Of a stretch of 64,000 bases of DNA, positions 7,762 through 15,998 are shown piece by piece (positions within the stretch are counted from its first letter, which is position 1; each line of letters starts with the position of its first letter). The notes beneath the pieces were generated by a model. The model saw only the letters and a program-made list of their open reading frames with translations. It made no database searches and was not told the origin of the DNA. Source of the DNA: Brachybacterium equifaecis. GTDB lineage: Bacteria > Actinomycetota > Actinomycetes > Actinomycetales > Dermabacteraceae. The stretch lies in contig NZ_JAKNCJ010000001.1 of NCBI RefSeq assembly GCF_023509525.1, forward strand, positions 124,001 through 188,000, read 5' to 3'. The position numbers were made by a program, and so were the translations under genes.

Positions 7762-8871
7762 ATGGCGACGGCTCCCCCTTCGCCGCGCCCGCTGCGCGTG
7801 CTGATCCCGCGCGGAATGGCGCGACTGGCCACGCAGTCCGGCATCGGCGAGGCGATCCGCCACCAGCAGCGCGCCGTCTCCTCCCTCGGCCATCAGGTCG
7901 TCACCAATCCCTTCGGCCCCTTCGATGCGGTGCACCTGAACACGCCCTTCCCGGATACGCCGCTGCTCGCTGCGCTCGCGCATCTGCGGCGGCGACCGAT
8001 CCTGGTGTGGGCCCACTCCACCGAAGACGATTTCCGCGATTCGTTCACGGGCGCGAACCGCCTGGCTCCGTGGTTCCGCCGCTGGATCGCGGCGATCTAC
8101 CGCCGCGGGGATGCGGTGATCACCCCCACCGAGTACGCGCGCACGCTGATCTCGGATCGCCGCTATGGGATCCGCCAGCCGATCCATGTGCTCTCCAACG
8201 GCGTCGACACCGCGTTCTTCAGCCCCCGTCCCGGGGCGCGCGCCGTGCTGCGCGAGAGGTTCGGACTCCCGCTTCGGACCCCGGTGGTGATGTGCGTGGG
8301 GCTGCTGATGGTCCGCAAGGGCATCCTCGAGTGGGTCGAGACGGCGCGCGCGATGCCGCACGTGACCTTCCTCTGGTACGGCCGCACCGATCCGCGGCTG
8401 ATCACCGCGGAGGTCGCCGCGGAGGTCGCGGCGGCGCCGCCGAACGCCCTGTTCCCCGGCTACGTCTCGCGCGAGGTGCTGCGCGAGGCCTACAGCGGGG
8501 CCGATGCCTTCTGCTTCCTCACGAAGGAGGAGACCGAGGGGATCGTGCTGCTCGAGGCGCTGTCCTGCGGGGCGCCGACCCTGCTCGCAGACATCCCGAT
8601 CTATGGGGACTGGCTGCCCGACGGCGAGGTCGTCCACAAGGTGCCGGTGCCCCGGGCGAAGGACGTCAGCTCCGGTGCACCGTTCGCGCGCGAGCACCTG
8701 CTCGCGGCGGCGTCCGTGATCTCTGCGCGCCTGCAGGCGCTCCTGGACGGGGAGCTCGCCGACCTGCGCAACGCGGGCCGGCGGGCAGCGGAGGAAGTCG
8801 ACATGCGGCCGGTCGCACAGCGCCTGCAGGAGATCTACGACGCCAGCGGCGTCACGGCGCGCTCGCGCTGA
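7762..8871 (+). CDS. GT4 glycosyltransferase, second glycolipid hexosyltransferase (CpoA/alDGS-like)
   Basis: A 369-residue GT4 enzyme. The N-terminus (RVLIPRGMARLATQSGIGEA, then IRHQQRAV) and the motifs DAVHLNTPFPDTP and AHSTEDDFRDSF match the CpoA/alDGS group, which adds a second hexose to monoglycosyl-diacylglycerol. The donor-site motif EETEGIVLLEALSCGAPTLL is present. It follows the first glycosyltransferase by five bases and is clearly in the same operon. The two genes together should make a diglycosyl-diacylglycerol, the usual membrane glycolipid and possible lipoteichoic-acid anchor. The gene ends two bases from the convergent hspR. The identity of the sugar added is inferred from the family only. 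Confidence 0.8.
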   Translation: MATAPPSPRPLRVLIPRGMARLATQSGIGEAIRHQQRAVSSLGHQVVTNPFGPFDAVHLNTPFPDTPLLAALAHLRRRPILVWAHSTEDDFRDSFTGANRLAPWFRRWIAAIYRRGDAVITPTEYARTLISDRRYGIRQPIHVLSNGVDTAFFSPRPGARAVLRERFGLPLRTPVVMCVGLLMVRKGILEWVETARAMPHVTFLWYGRTDPRLITAEVAAEVAAAPPNALFPGYVSREVLREAYSGADAFCFLTKEETEGIVLLEALSCGAPTLLADIPIYGDWLPDGEVVHKVPVPRAKDVSSGAPFAREHLLAAASVISARLQALLDGELADLRNAGRRAAEEVDMRPVAQRLQEIYDASGVTARSR

Positions 8872-8873
8872 GG

Positions 8874-9320
8874 TCAGCTGCGGGCGCTCCGGCCGGGGCG
8901 CCACAGCACGAGAGCGCCCCCCGCGGTGCGAGCGGGGCGCTCCCCGCGTCGCAGGGCGCTGACCTGGCCGTTGCGGTCGGCGGAGAAGACGCGGCCGCGC
9001 TGGCTGCTCGCCTGCGCGAGCGTCTCGTGCACCTCCTGCAACTGGCTGCGCAGGGCGGCGACGTCCTCCTGCAGCTCGAGGATGCGCTTGATGCCCGCGA
9101 GATTGATGCCCTCCTCCTGGGAGAGGCTCTGGACCTCGCGCAGCTTGGCCACGTCGCGCGCGCTGTAGCGGCGCCCCCTGCCTGCTGTCCGCCCGGGCGA
9201 GACCAGTCCGAGCTTGTCGTACTGGCGCAGGGTCTGGGGGTGCATGCCCGCGAGCTCCGCCGCCACGGAGATCACGAACACGGGGGCGCGGTCATCGAAT
9301 CGGGGGGCGGAGGACGGCAT
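8874..9320 (-). CDS. hspR: HspR, MerR-family repressor of the dnaK operon
   Basis: A 148-residue MerR-family regulator. Its winged helix starts with VFVISVAAELAGMHPQTLRQ, then YDKLGLVSP, the HspR signature, followed by RGRRYSARDVAKLREVQ and a dimerisation coiled coil (LELQEDVAALRSQLQEVHETL). HspR binds HAIR repeats upstream of its own operon and represses chaperone genes, with DnaK as co-repressor in Streptomyces. It is the last gene of dnaK-grpE-dnaJ-hspR, the standard actinobacterial order, and two HAIR-like boxes are visible at 13273-13358. The start has GGAGAG upstream. The Arg-rich C-terminus is encoded by DNA that forms a stem (GAGCGCCCC with GGGGCGCTC around 8910-8943), close to the end of the convergent gene, and may double as a terminator. 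Confidence 0.93.
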   Translation of the reverse strand: MPSSAPRFDDRAPVFVISVAAELAGMHPQTLRQYDKLGLVSPGRTAGRGRRYSARDVAKLREVQSLSQEEGINLAGIKRILELQEDVAALRSQLQEVHETLAQASSQRGRVFSADRNGQVSALRRGERPARTAGGALVLWRPGRSARS

Positions 9321-9443
9321 CGGGGTTCTCTCCTCTCGAGCTCGCTCGAGGTCTCACGGGGTCTTCCGAATGCTGCCGGCCGCCCTGGAGGCGGCCGGTG
9401 CGGGTGCGGGCCATGCGGAGGGGATCCGCACGGCCCGTGACGT

Positions 9444-10457
9444 TCAGCGCGAAGCGGCCTCCGCGAGGCCCGCTCGGGGATCCTCGCCGGCGAGAGCCTC
9501 TCGGAGGTCCTCCACGGCCTTCTTCGCATCGCCCTCGACATGACTGGGGACGGCGACCTGGATCTGCACTAGCAGATCACCGGTGCGCTTGGCGGTCTTC
9601 AGGCCCTTGCCCTTGACGCGCAGGCTGCGCCCGGCCGGGGTGCCCGCAGGCACCTTCACGGTCACGGTGCCGCCGTCGAGCAGCGGGACCTGCAGGCGCG
9701 TGCCGAGCACCGCCTCGTCGAAGCTCACGGGCACGGTGATGCGCAGGTCGGCGCCGTCGGCCGTCCACACGGGGTGGGGGGTGACGTCGAGGGTGAGGAG
9801 GAGATCCCCGGCGGGGGCTCCGCCCTGACCGGGGCGGCCCTTGCCGCGCAGGCGGATCTTCTGGCCGTCCTTCACCCCGGCGGGGATGCGGGCGGTGACG
9901 CGTCGGCCGCCCACGTCGAGGGTCACCTCGGTGCCCTGGGCGGCGTCGCGGAATCCGATCCGGGTGCGGGCGGAGATGTCCTCGCCCGGTGCCGCGCCGC
10001 GGAAGCCCGCCTGGCCCCCGGCGCCGCCGGGGAATCCGCCGCCCTGGCCGAACATGCCCATGAGGTCCTCGATGTTCACGCCGGAGGCGCCGGAGCCGCT
10101 GAACCCTCCGCCGCCGAAGCCCCCGCGGGAGCCGCCGCCGCTGAACATCGAGCCGAACAGATCCTCGAACCCGGCTCCCCCGCCGGCGCCGCCGGGACCG
10201 GCAGCGAAGCGGGCGCCTCCCGCGCCCATGGCGCGGATCGCGTCGTACTGCTTGCGCTGCTCGGGGTCGTTGAGCACCGAGTAGGCCTCGCCCACCTGCT
10301 TGAAGCGGTCCTCGGCGGTGGGGTCATCGGGGTGTCGATCCGGATGGAGGTCGCGCGCCTTCTTGCGGTACGCCTTCTTGATCGCCTGCGCGTCCGCGTC
10401 CTTCGAGACGCCGAGAACTGCGTAGAAGTCCTTGTCGAGCCAATCCTGCTGGGACAT
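9444..10457 (-). CDS. dnaJ: DnaJ co-chaperone lacking the zinc-finger domain (CbpA type)
   Basis: A 337-residue J-protein: J-domain at 1-75 with HPD at 38-40, a long Gly/Phe-rich linker (~80-155) and a C-terminal substrate-binding domain of two beta-barrels (IGFRDAAQGTEVTLDVGGRRVTA, later VKVPAGTPAGRSLRVKGKG). No CXXCXGXG repeats occur, so it is of type II (CbpA-like) organisation, although it sits in the classical dnaK operon, where many actinobacteria carry a zinc-finger DnaJ. It delivers clients to DnaK and stimulates its ATPase. A perfect AGGAGG stands just before the ATG. It is separated from grpE by 134 bases holding a hairpin. Confidence 0.93.
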   Translation of the reverse strand: MSQQDWLDKDFYAVLGVSKDADAQAIKKAYRKKARDLHPDRHPDDPTAEDRFKQVGEAYSVLNDPEQRKQYDAIRAMGAGGARFAAGPGGAGGGAGFEDLFGSMFSGGGSRGGFGGGGFSGSGASGVNIEDLMGMFGQGGGFPGGAGGQAGFRGAAPGEDISARTRIGFRDAAQGTEVTLDVGGRRVTARIPAGVKDGQKIRLRGKGRPGQGGAPAGDLLLTLDVTPHPVWTADGADLRITVPVSFDEAVLGTRLQVPLLDGGTVTVKVPAGTPAGRSLRVKGKGLKTAKRTGDLLVQIQVAVPSHVEGDAKKAVEDLREALAGEDPRAGLAEAASR

Positions 10458-10490
10458 CCTGCGCCTCCTTCCGAAGCGTTGATGCGGGGC

Positions 10491-10530
10491 GGCATCGCCG
10501 CCCTATGGGCCGGGCCGGCGCGGCGATGCC
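10491..10530 (-). other. Inter-cistronic hairpin between grpE and dnaJ
   Basis: GGCATCGCCGC (10491-10501) is exactly complementary to GCGGCGATGCC (10520-10530), giving an 11-bp stem with an 18-base loop in the grpE-dnaJ gap; alternative GC-rich pairings overlap it. It could stabilise, attenuate or process the polycistronic mRNA so that DnaK/GrpE and DnaJ levels differ. There is no U-tract. Confidence 0.45.
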
Positions 10531-10591
10531 GCACCGGCCCGGGTCGTTCACCGCGACCGGATCGCTGGCGGGCGATCCGGTGCGGATGCGG

Positions 10592-11299
10592 TCACTGCGG
10601 GCCGTAGGTGGCCACACGCGCCGGCCGCAGCACGCGGTCGTTCAGCATGTAGCCGGGCTGCATGACCATCTTGATCGTGTTCGTCTCGACGTCCTCCGAG
10701 GCCTCGTGCAGGAGCGCCTCGTGGAGATTCGGGTCGAACACATCGCCTGCAGCGCCGTAGCGCGTCAGGCCCTGGGATGCGAGGGTCTCCTCGATCTTCT
10801 GGGCGATCGAGTAGAACGGGGTGCCCTCGGCGATGTCGCCGTGCTGCCGCCCCAGCTCGATGTCGTCCAGCGCCGGGATGAGGCTCGAGAGCACCTTCCC
10901 GATCGCGGCCTGGGTCTGCGCCTGGGCAGAGGCCTCGATCCGTCGGCGGGAGTTGACGTACTCCGCCTGGCTGCGCTTGAGCTCCTCGTTCAGCTCCGCG
11001 ACCTGGCCCTCGAGCTCCGCGACGCGGTCGCTCTGGGAATCCGCGACGCGGTCGCTCTGGGAACCGGCCTCCGTCGTGGCCGCCTGCTCGTAGAGCGCGG
11101 CCGCTTCGGCGTCGATCGGATCCTGCGCGGCGCCGGGGGCGCCGGCGGCGGGCTGCTCGCCCGCCGCCGGGTCGGCCGACTGGCGGGCGGTGCCGTCAGT
11201 CGGATCGACCTTGCGCTTGTCGGTGAACGAGAACCGCGGCTCGCCCTGCTCCTGGCCCTCGCGGTGCTCGGGATCGGGAATGCTCTGGTTCTCGCTCAT
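10592..11299 (-). CDS. grpE: GrpE nucleotide exchange factor
   Basis: A 235-residue GrpE. The disordered acidic N-terminus (~1-85) contains a short perfect duplication (SQSDRVADSQSDRVAEL). It is followed by the long coiled coil (ELEGQVAELNEELKRSQAEY), then VNSRRRIEASAQAQ, IPALDDIELG and a C-terminal beta domain ending EALLHEASEDVETNTIKMVMQPGYMLNDRVLRPARV, the usual GrpE tail. It releases ADP from DnaK. The ATG at 11299 overlaps the dnaK stop as TGATG; a GTG immediately before it (11302) is an equally possible start that adds one residue. Translational coupling should hold GrpE in proportion to DnaK. Confidence 0.95.
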   Translation of the reverse strand: MSENQSIPDPEHREGQEQGEPRFSFTDKRKVDPTDGTARQSADPAAGEQPAAGAPGAAQDPIDAEAAALYEQAATTEAGSQSDRVADSQSDRVAELEGQVAELNEELKRSQAEYVNSRRRIEASAQAQTQAAIGKVLSSLIPALDDIELGRQHGDIAEGTPFYSIAQKIEETLASQGLTRYGAAGDVFDPNLHEALLHEASEDVETNTIKMVMQPGYMLNDRVLRPARVATYGPQ

Positions 11300-13155
11300 C
11301 ACTTGGTCTCCTCGTCCTCGTCGTCCACGATCTCGGCGTCGACGACGTCCTCGTCGGCGCCTGCGGGCTGCTCACCGTCGGCGGGAGCGCCCTCGGCACC
11401 CTCGGCCTGCGAGTAGATCGCGGTGCCGACGGCCTGCAGGGCCTCGTTCAGCGCATCGCGCTTCGACTCGAGCTCGGAGGTCTCGGCGCCCTCGTTCGCG
11501 AGGGTCTCCTTGGCCTCCTTGATCGCGTCCTCGGCCATGGTGCGGTCAGCGTCCTGGACCTTGTCGCCGTTGTCCTTAAGGAGCTTCTCGCCCTGGTAGA
11601 CGAGCTGCTCGAGGGTGTTGCGGGCGTCGGCGTTCTTGCGGCGCTCGGCGTCCTCGGCCGCGTGGGCCTCGGCGTCCTTCACCATGCGGTCGATGTCGTC
11701 CTTCGACAGCGCCGAGCCGCCCGAGATCTGGATGGACTGCTCCGTGCCCGTGCCGCGGTCCTTCGCAGTCACGTGGACGATGCCGTTGGAGTCGATGTCG
11801 AAGGTGACCTCGATCTGCGGCAGGCCGCGCGGGGCGGGAGCGATGCCCGAGAGCTCGAAGGTGCCGAGCAGCTTGTTGTCGCGGGTGAACTCGCGCTCGC
11901 CCTGGAAGACCTGGATCGCGACCGACGGCTGGTTGTCATCGGCCGTGGAGAACACCTCGGACGCACGGGTCGGGATGGCCGCGTTGCGCTCGATGAGCTT
12001 GGTCATCACGCCGCCCTTGGTCTCGATGCCGAGGCTCAGGGGGGTGACGTCCATCAGCAGCACGTCCTTGCGGTCGCCCTGGATGATGGAGGCCTGGAGA
12101 GCGGCGCCGACGGCGACGACCTCATCGGGGTTGACGCCCTTGTTGGGCTCCTTGCCGCTGAGCTCCTTGACGACCTCGGACACCGCGGGCATGCGGGTCG
12201 AGCCGCCCACGAGGATCACGTGGTCGATGTCGGAGACCTTCAGGCCCGAGTCCTTGATGACCTGGTGGAACGGCGCCTTGGTGCGCTCGAGCAGATCCTT
12301 GGTCATCTCCTCGAACGCGGAGCGGGTGAGCTTCTCGTCGAGGTGCAGCGGGCCGTTCTCCGTCATGGAGAGGTACTGCAGGGAGATCGTGGTGCTGGCG
12401 GCGCTGGAGAGCTCCTTCTTGGCCTGCTCCGCAGCCTCCTTGAGGCGCTGCATGGCGATGCGGTCCTTAGAGAGGTCCACGCCGTCCTTGTTCTTGACCT
12501 GCTGGATCAGCCAGTCGACGATCTTCTGATCCCAGTCGTCGCCGCCGAGGCGGTTGTCGCCGGCGGTGGCCTCGACCTGGATGGTCGAGCCCTCCTCGTC
12601 CTTGGAGACGGTCAGCAGGGAGACGTCGAAGGTGCCGCCGCCGAGGTCGAAGACCAGGATCTGCTCGCCGTCCTTGCCCTTCTCCAGCCCGTAGGCGAGA
12701 GCAGCGGCGGTGGGCTCGTTGATGATGCGCAGGACGTCCATGCCGGCGATCTGGCCGGCCTCCTTGGTGGCCTGGCGCTCGGAGTCCGAGAAGTAGGCGG
12801 GGACGGTGATCACGGCGCCGGTGACGGTCTCGCCGAGGTATGCCTCAGCGTCGCGCTTGAGCTTGCCGAGGGTGCGGGCCGAGATCTCCTGCGGGGTGTA
12901 CTTCTTGTCGTCGATCTCCTGCGTCCAGTCGGTGCCCATGTGGCGCTTGACCGAGGCGATGGTGCGATCGACGTTGGTGACGGCCTGGCGCTTGGCGGGC
13001 TCGCCGACCAGGACCTCGCCCTGCTTGGAGAAGGCGACGATCGAGGGGGTGGTGCGCAGACCTTCCGCGTTCGCGATCACGGTGGGCTGGCCGCCCTCCA
13101 TGACGGCGACGCACGAGTTGGTGGTTCCGAGGTCGATTCCGACGACTCGAGACAT
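11299..13155 (-). CDS. dnaK: DnaK, Hsp70 chaperone
   Basis: A 618-residue Hsp70. The ATPase domain starts [22 protein letters not shown] and has the connect and phosphate motifs [16 protein letters not shown] and [12 protein letters not shown]. The linker [20 protein letters not shown] leads to the substrate-binding domain, and the lid ends in a Glu/Asp-rich tail ([18 protein letters not shown]). It is the first gene of the heat-shock operon dnaK-grpE-dnaJ-hspR. The start is fixed by the conserved N-terminus; the longer in-frame opening has no homology. HAIR-like repeats 120-200 bases upstream predict repression by HspR. An IS3 element is inserted 75 bp beyond these repeats. Confidence 0.97.
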   Translation of the reverse strand: MSRVVGIDLGTTNSCVAVMEGGQPTVIANAEGLRTTPSIVAFSKQGEVLVGEPAKRQAVTNVDRTIASVKRHMGTDWTQEIDDKKYTPQEISARTLGKLKRDAEAYLGETVTGAVITVPAYFSDSERQATKEAGQIAGMDVLRIINEPTAAALAYGLEKGKDGEQILVFDLGGGTFDVSLLTVSKDEEGSTIQVEATAGDNRLGGDDWDQKIVDWLIQQVKNKDGVDLSKDRIAMQRLKEAAEQAKKELSSAASTTISLQYLSMTENGPLHLDEKLTRSAFEEMTKDLLERTKAPFHQVIKDSGLKVSDIDHVILVGGSTRMPAVSEVVKELSGKEPNKGVNPDEVVAVGAALQASIIQGDRKDVLLMDVTPLSLGIETKGGVMTKLIERNAAIPTRASEVFSTADDNQPSVAIQVFQGEREFTRDNKLLGTFELSGIAPAPRGLPQIEVTFDIDSNGIVHVTAKDRGTGTEQSIQISGGSALSKDDIDRMVKDAEAHAAEDAERRKNADARNTLEQLVYQGEKLLKDNGDKVQDADRTMAEDAIKEAKETLANEGAETSELESKRDALNEALQAVGTAIYSQAEGAEGAPADGEQPAGADEDVVDAEIVDDEDEETK

Positions 13156-13272
13156 GGGTGCCTGCCTTTCTGCTGCGGCCGGGCCGCGGTCTGGATACCG
13201 CGGCGGGTGCCGCGCGTGCTTCCGTGGATTCTGAGCCGCTCGCTCGCCCATCCCGCCGGGGCGGGGAGCGAA

Positions 13273-13358
13273 GCTGAGCGGTACAGACTCAAGCCTGCGA
13301 CTGCCGGATCTGGGTTGTCAATCCGGCGGTCATCAAACTTGAGTACACATGGCTCAAC
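13273..13358 (-). promoter_or_regulatory. dnaK operon control region with two HAIR-like boxes
   Basis: HAIR has the consensus CTTGAGT-N7-ACTCAAG. Box 1 (13273-13293) reads GCTGAGC-N7-ACTCAAG, with one perfect and one degenerate arm. Box 2 (13338-13358) reads CTTGAGT-N7-GCTCAAC, with a perfect left arm and five of seven matches on the right. A perfect TTGACA, read on the minus strand, lies between them at 13321-13316 and is the likely -35 element; the -10 box is unclear. HspR from 8874-9320 is the expected ligand. The remaining bases of the 277-base gap 13156-13432 carry nothing else I recognise. Confidence 0.75.
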
Positions 13359-13459
13359 TATGGATCGGGCGGTTCTGTTCCCGGGGCACGACGTCTGTGC
13401 GCGGCGTCACATGTGTAGGTTCCGGGGCAAGTTGAAGCGCCCTGGGTTTCGTTCCGTGG

Positions 13460-14374
13460 TTAGACGGTCGCGGGCGCGATCATCGTGGTGCGAGTGTAGG
13501 CCGCTTCGACGGCTGCGGGGGTGCGGTAGGCGAGAGCCTCGTGCAGGCGAGCGGTGTTCCACCAGTGGACCCAGCCCATCGTGGCGACCTCGACTGCCGC
13601 AACGGACTCCCACAGTCGCTTGGAATGGATGAGCTCGGCCTTGTAGAGCCCGTTCACCGTCTCCGCGAGGGCGTTATCGTAGCTGTCTCCGACGGTGCCG
13701 ACCGACGCTTTCACGCCAGCAACGATGAGAGCATCGGAATATGCCAGCGAAACATATTGGCTTCCTCGGTCCGAGTGGTGGACCAGGCCGTCTGATTTCC
13801 GCTGTGCGCCTGTGGAATGCAGAGCGTGCTCGAGTGCGAGCAGTGGCAGGCCTTCGGTGTGGAGGCTTGGTGCCACGGCCCAGCCCACGATCTTGCGGGT
13901 GAAGACATCGGTGATGAAAGCGGTGTAGCAGAATCCCGCTACCGTCCGGACATACGTGATGTCGGCGACCCACAGCTCATGCGGGCACTGGGCAGTGAAC
14001 TTGCGTTCCACCAGGTCAGGCCTGTGATCCGGCGCACTGCTCGGGCGGGTCGTGACTGGTTTCCGGCCTCGGCGCACGCCCTGCAGGCCGGCGTTCTTCA
14101 TGAGCCTGGCGACCTGATCGCGACCGATCGTCCAGCCGGCATGACGCATTGCGTGCCACATTTTGCGGACACCGTAGACACTGTAGTTCTCGCGATGGAT
14201 CCTCACAATTTCGGGGGTGAGGATGGAATCTTTCAGCTTCCGGGCGGACATGGCTCGATTTTTCGCGGCGCGGTAGCCGCGGGAGGTGATGAACCCACTT
14301 TCTGTCGCAGTGAGGGTGCGGCAGATGGCCTCGACCCCGAATTGATCGCGATGCTTGTCGATGAACGCGATCAT
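13460..14374 (-). CDS. IS3-family transposase OrfB (integrase catalytic domain)
   Basis: A 304-residue DDE transposase of IS3 type. It has an N-terminal HTH_21-like region (YSVYGVRKMWHAMRHAGW), then the rve catalytic core with the three acidic residues in ELWVADITYV, LVHHSDRGSQY and YDNALAETVNGLYKAELIH. It ends with the WNTARLHEALAYRTPAAVE block. Its ATG overlaps the stop of orfA as ATGA and lies in the -1 frame relative to orfA. The active transposase may therefore be an OrfAB fusion made by -1 frameshifting at the CGAAATGA overlap, or OrfB may be translated by coupling. All catalytic residues are intact. Confidence 0.93.
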   Translation of the reverse strand: MIAFIDKHRDQFGVEAICRTLTATESGFITSRGYRAAKNRAMSARKLKDSILTPEIVRIHRENYSVYGVRKMWHAMRHAGWTIGRDQVARLMKNAGLQGVRRGRKPVTTRPSSAPDHRPDLVERKFTAQCPHELWVADITYVRTVAGFCYTAFITDVFTRKIVGWAVAPSLHTEGLPLLALEHALHSTGAQRKSDGLVHHSDRGSQYVSLAYSDALIVAGVKASVGTVGDSYDNALAETVNGLYKAELIHSKRLWESVAAVEVATMGWVHWWNTARLHEALAYRTPAAVEAAYTRTTMIAPATV

Positions 14375-14685
14375 TTCGTCGTGGGGCGGCCTGGTTCCTT
14401 GGCGAAAAACACTGATGCGGCTTTGAGGATCTCATTGGCTCGCTGGGATTCGGCGAGCTCTCTGCGCAGGCGTCGGTTCTCAGCCTCGAGAGACTCAGCT
14501 GGCGCGACGTCTCTCGAGGCCGGGCCATGCCTGTTGCACCAGACGCGGAGGGTCTCCGGGCCGATGCTCAGCTGCGCCGAGATCGCGCGGATCGATTGCG
14601 AGCGGGGGCCACCCTCGCGGGCCTGTCGTTCGTGGACCAGGCGCACTGCGCGCTCGCGCAGCTCGGGACTGAACTTCTTGGGCAT
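14371..14685 (-). CDS. IS3-family transposase OrfA (DNA-binding helix-turn-helix)
   Basis: A 104-residue protein. It starts MPKKFSPELRERAVRLVHER and has a helix-turn-helix (IRAISAQLSIGPETLRVWCNR), then a leucine-rich coiled coil (LEAENRRLRRELAESQRANEILKAASVFFA), the standard layout of IS3 OrfA proteins, which bind the terminal repeats and regulate or join with OrfB. The start lies 25 bases inside the right inverted repeat, and an AAGGAGAAT ribosome-binding site precedes it. Same element and orientation as orfB. Confidence 0.93.
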   Translation of the reverse strand: MPKKFSPELRERAVRLVHERQAREGGPRSQSIRAISAQLSIGPETLRVWCNRHGPASRDVAPAESLEAENRRLRRELAESQRANEILKAASVFFAKEPGRPTTK

Positions 14686-14733
14686 GCTCCGATTCTCCTT
14701 GCTGAGACTCGGAACGAAACCCAGGGCGCTTCA

Positions 14734-15032
14734 GTCACCTATCCGTGCAGCAGACCCAACGCTAGAGCGAACCTTTTGAAACAGGGTGTTCGCTGCCATG
14801 ACGGGTGTCTCGTTTGGGTATACCCCAACGAAGCAACTGCCATGAGCCGAGTCCTGGCATGCGGTCGACCCTCGATACACTCTGTGGCTTCGTTCGCTTG
14901 GTGGCGGGGTTTTTGCAGCGCTCCGTGGCGGTCTTGTTGCCGCGATCACGCAGGACTGGCTGCAGGTAGGTGTCGAGGTCTGAACCGAGAGGGGTGCGCC
15001 CGGTCGGGGCCGTTTGGATCGCTGCCGCTACG
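14734..15032. other. 299-base gap with a TATACC-centred palindrome
   Basis: No gene is visible between the IS3 right end and cadD. The notable feature is a near-perfect palindrome at 14811-14830, CGTTTGGGTATACCCCAACG, with nine of ten positions in each arm complementary. Its GGGTA/TACCC halves resemble the copper operators elsewhere in the island but in the opposite order. It could be a repressor site left from a lost gene. The rest looks like remnant DNA with no recognisable coding content. Confidence 0.4.
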
Positions 15033-15635
15033 TCAGAGTCCGAAGGCTCCGCCGCTGACGAGGATCACGATGCCGAGGCCGATGAGAACGATGGGGAAGA
15101 GGATGTGCTCCCAGCGTTCGAGCGCTTCGGCGATCGGGGGGCGGGTGGCGACGAACTTTGCCAGAGCCACCAGGACCGCGACGAGCGCGAGGAAGACGAT
15201 GCAGTAGGCGACTACTGCGAGAGGTTCCACGCTGAGGAAGACAGGGGTGTAGACGCCGATGTTGTCGCCGCCGTTGGCAAGGGTGACGCCTGCGACGGTC
15301 CACACGCCGACCTTCTTGCCGGCAACCTTGGCCTCGTCGTCATCGTCGTCATCGTCTCCGCGCCAGGCCTGCCATGCGGCCCAGAGGCCGAGGCCCAGAG
15401 GGATGAGACCGAAGTACGGGATGGCTGCCGAGGGCAGGAATGCTCCGGCACCGATGGTCACCAGGACCGCGGCACCGAGGATGCCGGCGAATCCGAGGTA
15501 CTGGCCGGCCAGAATGCGGGCGGTAGTGCCGCGCTGGCCTGCCCCTCGCGCGAAGAAGAGGGAGAGCACGATGATGTCGTCGATGTTGGTCGCTGCGAAC
15601 AGGCCCATCGCCTGCAAGACCGAGGTGAGGATCAT
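15033..15635 (-). CDS. cadD: CadD-like cadmium resistance transporter
   Basis: A 200-residue integral membrane protein with about five or six hydrophobic segments. It starts MILTSVLQAMGLFAATNIDD, then IIVLSLFFARG, the CadD/LysE-related signature. A cytoplasmic loop of consecutive aspartates (RGDDDDDDDEAKVAGK, ~103-118) separates the two halves, and the NIDD motif recurs as NGGDNIGVYTPVF. CadD-type exporters confer cadmium resistance in Gram-positive bacteria. The ATG overlaps the stop of the upstream cmtR as ATGA, so sensor and exporter are co-translated. Alternative upstream methionines lie inside cmtR and are unlikely. Metal specificity is inferred from the CmtR partner. Confidence 0.82.
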   Translation of the reverse strand: MILTSVLQAMGLFAATNIDDIIVLSLFFARGAGQRGTTARILAGQYLGFAGILGAAVLVTIGAGAFLPSAAIPYFGLIPLGLGLWAAWQAWRGDDDDDDDEAKVAGKKVGVWTVAGVTLANGGDNIGVYTPVFLSVEPLAVVAYCIVFLALVAVLVALAKFVATRPPIAEALERWEHILFPIVLIGLGIVILVSGGAFGL

Positions 15636-15961
15636 GCGCCCTCCCCAGCTGCGTCGCATCCGGGAAGCGAGCAGGCGGGATCGATGCACGGGGCGTCTTC
15701 GTCCACTGCCAGGGTGGCATCGACCAGTGCCGTCAGCGCCTGCGCCAGGTGCGAATCGGCGATCTCATATCGTGTCCGACGACCCTCGGGCTCGGAGACG
15801 ACGATCCCGCAATCGCGCAGGCATGCCAGGTGGTTGGACACGTTCGGGCATGTCAGGTCCAGATCTCGGGCCAGTTCCGCCGGGTAAGCGGGATGGTCGA
15901 GCAGGGTCAAGATGATCCGGGATCGAGTGGGGTCGGCCAGTGCACGACCCAGGCGGTTCAT
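15632..15961 (-). CDS. cmtR: CmtR-type ArsR/SmtB Cd(II)/Pb(II) sensor
   Basis: A 109-residue winged-helix repressor (if the ATG at 15961 is used) starting MNRLGRALADPTRSRIILTL. It strongly resembles mycobacterial CmtR as I remember it. The metal ligands of that protein appear conserved: two cysteines in the recognition helix, Cys47 and Cys51 of HLACLRDC, and Cys92 in EDAPC. Extra C-terminal cysteines (97, 102) could adjust affinity. It should release DNA upon binding Cd or Pb and derepress cadD, with which it overlaps by four bases. In-frame codons upstream (to 16081) would translate through the predicted promoter, so I reject them. Confidence 0.85.
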   Translation of the reverse strand: MNRLGRALADPTRSRIILTLLDHPAYPAELARDLDLTCPNVSNHLACLRDCGIVVSEPEGRRTRYEIADSHLAQALTALVDATLAVDEDAPCIDPACSLPGCDAAGEGA

Positions 15962-15998
15962 CACGTCGAGACGCGAAGCAATAGTCAGAATGGACTGA

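Larger units (their letters stand above)
13433..14733 (-). mobile_element. Complete IS3-family insertion sequence (1301 bp)
   Basis: The ends are perfect 24-bp inverted repeats at 13433-13456 and 14710-14733, starting TGAAGCGCCCTGGG. They enclose overlapping orfA and orfB on the minus strand, as in IS3-family elements. The element looks intact and potentially mobile. I see no target duplication: the left flank ends ...AAGT and the right flank begins GTCA. This suggests an adjacent deletion or recombination after insertion, perhaps linked to acquisition of the island that starts on its right. The transposase genes point towards the dnaK operon. Confidence 0.92.

Noticed and set aside
11662-13632. 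A 656-codon plus-strand frame over dnaK
   Set aside because: DnaK is certain on the other strand; long antisense frames over dnaK are a known effect of GC-rich codon use.
14371-14685. Treating the IS3 orfA/orfB junction as a frameshift mutation
   Set aside because: The ATGA overlap with a -1 frame relation is the normal IS3 organisation, and both parts are intact.
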